Assembly (NCBI GenBank): GCA_033977485.1
Contig: CM066982.1
Span: 36,248,218 to 36,312,217, forward strand
Source: Hydrangea macrophylla
Taxonomy: Eukaryota > Streptophyta > Magnoliopsida > Cornales > Hydrangeaceae
DNA: 64,000 nucleotides
Direction of reading: 5' to 3'
Made by a program: the position numbers and the translations under genes. Positions 59,786 through 64,000 of this stretch are shown piece after piece (the first letter of the stretch is position 1; each line of letters starts with the position of its first letter). The notes under the pieces were generated by a model. That model was not told the origin of the DNA. It saw only the letters and a list, made by a program, of their open reading frames with translations, and made no database searches.

Positions 59786-62693
59786 TGTAACAACCTACAT
59801 TTTCATTTAATCTTAAATTGACATTTCCATAATTAATCTGTATTTGCATTGTCATATTTAAAATCAAATTATATTGTCTGTTGTTATTAATTACGATTCT
59901 CATATTTGGAATCTTATTACTTGTCTAAATTCATATTTAAAATTCTTGTTGGGGTCAGACTATAATTTTACAAATTTAGCAGTACCTGTGTTGGATTTTA
60001 AAATAATATTTCAAAACGTTAGAAATGTTTGCTTTTGACTCAATCAGTATTTTTATAAAACCAGAAAACCATTTCTTACGTTAAAATGAAATTTCTGCAT
60101 TTTTGTGGTGACCACCGCGCCCCGAAAATACCAGCTTATGTTTAAAACTGTCCGCACTGCGTTGAACTTCCACAGATTTTGGAAGTGATGTAAAGCAAGA
60201 TTTGATATTTGCTTTATTTCTAATTATGGAAACTAATCATTGTTAAAGCCTTGTTTGGTTAGACTAGCCTTGAGTGTGTTGATGTTGTGCCATAAGCTTG
60301 AATTTCCAAACACCTCTAGCTTGACCCCTACACATCTAAATTGCCCCTTCAAAATCTGGAGATGTATATACGTATATGTGTTATCAGCATATATGAGCTG
60401 AGTATTTAGAAAACTAAATCTATTTTGTTGAGTAACCCACAAAATTCTTGGCCTCCAAGTTTGCTAATATAGCTCTTTATATATACACTACTCACACACA
60501 CTTATATTCTACATATTTGGAACTAGTAGTATAGAGAGAAAGTATAGAGAGAGAAAGTATAGAGAGAAAGTATAGAGAGTTTAGAGAGAGCTTGAGAGAG
60601 TTCTACAGAATTTTTAGAGAGAGAAGAAGCTTCAATCTCCATAGTCAAGTTGCAATTGGAATTCTTATCTTGATTCTTTCTCAACTAACTCTTCACTCTT
60701 AATCTCAGTGAGTATTTTAAACTCACTCCAAATGTAATTCGTGCTCAATTTCTGTTTATACGTATGTACATGTTGATTCACCATTGTTGACCTTCATAAA
60801 AACTTGAAGCTTGAAAATCACAAATTTTCAACCTTAACCAAATTATATTTTTATAGATGATTATGAAAGATTACATGATTTATATGCTAGGTTTGAAGTA
60901 TTAAAGCTTAACTTGTTCATAGGAGAAAGTATATTAGAAATTAAGTTTTGAGGTCTTTTGATTTTCTTAAAAATTCAAGAGTTGTAGATTGATTCATGTA
61001 AAATTGATTATGGATTCGTAATCCGTGTGAAAAACTAAAGAGAATCATGTATAATTAGGCCTAGTAACTTCCGAAATTGAAAATGGGTCATAAAGACCCT
61101 GAAATCTGAAACAGGGCAGTCTCAGTGAAAAAGATGAAGTCACTGCTGAAACTCACGTGCGCGAGCCATGTGGTTTCAGGCAGATAGAAAAGTTCTCAAT
61201 AAGAAAAATAAAAATTAGGCAGATCGCGCTAGCGGACCGCGCGAGCGATCCGCTCGCGCGATCTCCGTGAACTCAGGCAGACAGAAAAGGTTTTAATAAG
61301 AAAACGAAAAATGGGCAAATCGTGCGAGCGGCCCCCGCGAGTGACCTTTGCGCGAGTGCCCCGCGCGCGCTACCTTGGACAGTTTCTGATTTTTGCTTAT
61401 TTTATGTTAAGGAACTATTTGGGTGATGTTTTATGAATTTCTAAAGCTTTGTTTGGGAAATTTACTAAATTAGAATCCTATTTGGGTATATTTGGACGAT
61501 TAAAATGTTGTATTGTGACTTATCAATCCCCGTACGTACACTGTTTCTATATTTCAGTGATTTACCTTATGTTTAAAGTTTCACGACATACATATGGAGT
61601 CAGTTGTACATGCATGATGAGTGTGAATGTTGGGCAGTGTGAAAAAGAGTAATGATCAGTGTGAAAAAAAGTGTGTGGTTGAGATTGTGTTGTGGACACT
61701 CCCTGGTAATTGTGTACCAAAGTGTGACGTGTTGAGATTACAGTGAGAGTATCTTTGTAGTGCGACGGTGGCAAAACTGGACACTTCCTGACGCCTATGA
61801 AAGCGTTAAAGTGTGTGACGTCGAACTTGGACATTCCCTGGCACCCATGGTAGTGCTAAAGTGTGGCTTACGGACACTCCCTGGTACCCGAGTCTGGATA
61901 TTGCGTGAGGTTACCTCCGGTATTTGCGAGGCGGATTAGGTACTAAAGTGTGAGGCATTGGACACTCCATGGTACCCCAGACCAAAGTCAAACTGGACAT
62001 TCCCTGGCACCCCTGTGCTAAAGTGTGGCTATCGGAGTATTACAAGGATACTGGTGTGAGTTAGTGGGTTGTTGTGTTTGTCGAGAGAACAGAGTCGGTA
62101 AGATGAGATGGTGCATTGTTTTTCATACACGGTCACATATATGTGAATTAAGGCTTTCAAATGATATTGTGGTTGTTTTCTAAAAATTAACTCTTTACTT
62201 TATGTAAACTCGTTGAATTAATTGGGAATTGGAAAATGGTAAATGAGTATGTGTTACATTCAAAGTTATGTTTTAAATACTCACCAGCTTCTTGAAGCTG
62301 ACGGTGTTGATGCGTCCTGGACATTCGTGTCTAGGCTTTTCAGGTTATGACTATGCTGGGCCCTATGATTATGCAAACTGAGAATGGCTCCTTTAGAAGA
62401 TAGAACTGTTATCAATATCTTATGTTTTAAGTTATAAATTGTTTTGTTATAAGGATGACTGTAATAGACAATAGATATTGTTTTGTTTTAAGGCGGCTTG
62501 TGCCTTAGTTGACCCCGGATTGTAAAATGTAATAAGTTAGAAAAATATTTGTAAGTCTTGATTGCTTTACTCTGATCATGGTTTTATGTTGTTCGACGTT
62601 TGGGACGGAATCGATCCTTCAAACTGTCGCGACCTACGGGTCCATAAAGGAAATTAAATGCTTTCCATATTTATGCTACGTCGGGGCGTGACA
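59786..62693 (+). repeat. Solo gypsy LTR C2, 2.9 kb
   Basis: TGTAACAACCTAC...GGGGCGTGACA, 2908 bp, same family as C1 but in opposite orientation. Flanks are AGAGG and AGAGT (4 of 5 bases match). The TATA box is at 60478-60485, CpG-rich blocks at about 60112-60170 and 61150-61375, and the minisatellite at about 61670-62040. Confidence 0.88.
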
Positions 62694-63890
62694 AGAGTTT
62701 CTGCAACTTCTGGCGTATTAAAACAGCGACCTTATTTTTTTGAACACAGCTGCCCTATTTATAGATTCCCAGAACCGACCTAATGTTCAAGCGATCGAAG
62801 TAGCTTTGATCGATCGAGCAATCGATCGATCTAACAACCTTTGAGCGATCAAACACGTGTAGACTTCAATCGATCGAGACAACTTCGATTGATCGAACCT
62901 GTCTTGACATCATCCTCATATGCCTTTCCAACCATCCTGCCAGAGCTAAGAGTGGGACCTTCTAGGCTCTTTATTGTTGGTTCAGACCAGTTGTTAATTC
63001 CCATGACCAAACTCTTTGATCAGCAAACAAACCAACTGATTAGTTAACGTTTACTCCATTATAAAATGATAACTAAACTCAAACGCAAAATAACATATCT
63101 GAAGTGATAACTAGGCTTGTATGGTGTACTAATATCCCTCTACCTTCAGTACTCGTAATCATATTCAGGTAGTCGGATAGCTTTTACTGTCAACCTAAAT
63201 CATGATTACTTCTTGTACTCCTTGAGTCCCATTCACCTCTCATGATTACCAAATATGTTGATATCTACTTATCAACAAGACTGCAGTTCTCAGTAATCAA
63301 CTTGGTGACATTCTCAAGAGAATGCTTACTCTGAATCAGAGGGTAGATTCTATCTGGACAACAAATGTTCACAACCCTATGAACATGACATACCCAAGAT
63401 ACCCAGGTGTTGATCTTTTAGACCTCACTGATTGGTAAGTCAAAGCAGCCATATCCATAGTCTGTGTTCATAATCGTCTCAAGATTGAGAACACGTACCT
63501 TATACAAGTTTTGAGTTCCTATCGACTGTTGACAGTTTTGAGTGTCAATAGAAAAGCTCAGGTCCGTCAATGCACTATAAGCACTCGCATATTAACTAAG
63601 AGCTAAACTCTAGAGATTGAGATTCATCATTCCATCCAATGGTAGTTAATCATGCTATAGTGTAAACCTGATGAGATATCCAGTCTCATCATCTACTATG
63701 GCAAGTTCTAAGTATCAGAGAACAATAATTCGTATCTCACTTGTATGTATCTCATACACACATGAATTACTTACTATGATACTTAAGAATTAACAATTAT
63801 CTCATCAAAGAAACATATACAATGATATCTATACATTAAAATGTCAATGTCTCATACATAAAGTAATGGTTTGAGGGCACAAACCCAACA

Positions 63891-63928
63891 GTTTATAGGG
63901 TTGTGAACATATATTGGCGAGATAGAAT
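63891..63928 (+). repeat. Continuation of the plus copia LTR
   Basis: Text containing AGGGTTGTGAACATATATTG continues the LTR broken at 59358. It ends at a new LTR start at 63929. Confidence 0.8.
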
Positions 63929-64000
63929 TGTTGGGTTTGTGCCCTCAAACCATTGCTTTACGTATGAGACATTGACATTTTAATATATGGATATCAACTT
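63929..64000 (+). repeat. Start of another copia LTR, plus orientation
   Basis: TGTTGGGTTTGTGCCCTC, the same start as the array LTRs; runs off the window. Confidence 0.85.

Larger units (their letters stand above)
59359..63890 (-). repeat. Copia solo LTR inserted in a copia LTR, itself split by gypsy LTR C2
   Basis: Minus-oriented LTR from 59359 (TGTTGGAACAAC) to 63890 (ACCCAACA), flanked by GTTTA at 59354-59358 and 63891-63895. It is a diverged relative of the array LTRs. The split halves are 59359-59785 and 62694-63890. It contains an internal direct duplication at 59428-59675 and a decayed GATCGATCGA-type array at about 62788-62900. Confidence 0.88.

Overview
The window is nuclear DNA of a flowering plant, probably a eudicot. 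I infer this from the dense Ty3/gypsy, Ty1/copia, Helitron, Stowaway and MULE-type elements and from a captured fragment of a plant KRP (CDK inhibitor) gene; the species cannot be told. I see no intact host gene. Almost everything is layered transposable-element (TE) DNA.

Layout. 1-4954: 3' half of a decayed Ty3/gypsy element with its 3' LTR (LTR-A). 4955-7065: unassigned DNA with a tRNA-derived SINE candidate. 7066-8340 and 26166-26761: two parts of one minus-oriented gypsy LTR (LTR-B'). They are split by a tandem Ty1/copia array, LTR-int-LTR-int-LTR-truncated int, with 7.2 kb units and two uninterrupted 1329-residue polyproteins on the minus strand. 27028-30838: short LTR-retroelement remnants and a MITE candidate. 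30839-50796: a 5'-truncated gypsy element (integrase plus LTR-B). Its LTR is split by a Helitron (32406-48693) that carries a KRP fragment and was itself hit by a 12.3 kb Tat-lineage gypsy element (33730-45992). 50797-55204 (minus): a PIF1-type helicase relic cut by LTR-B and by a 2.9 kb solo LTR (C1). 55254-58650: an unrecognised minus-strand gene relic, a Stowaway MITE, microsatellites, a MULE-type MITE and a small Helitron. 58835-64000: copia LTRs nested in one another, with a second 2.9 kb gypsy solo LTR (C2).

Four things stand out. (1) Every LTR family examined, gypsy and copia, carries clusters of a family-specific short palindrome placed on both sides of its promoter, one cluster upstream of TATA and one about 0.4-0.9 kb downstream. 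In LTR-B the downstream sites follow a strict 20/25 bp alternation. (2) The Tat element holds two antisense, apparently paralogous genes between pol and its 3' LTR. Each has its own homologous promoter (G-box and TATA exactly 81 bp apart), and one gene can be read as four exons with in-phase GT-AG introns. (3) Two different Helitrons landed at essentially the same TATA-box position in two copies of the same LTR family. (4) The larger Helitron captured KRP exons.

All calls come from reading the sequence by eye. Lineage names (Tat, Tekay/Del-like) rest on domain order and motifs, not on phylogeny.
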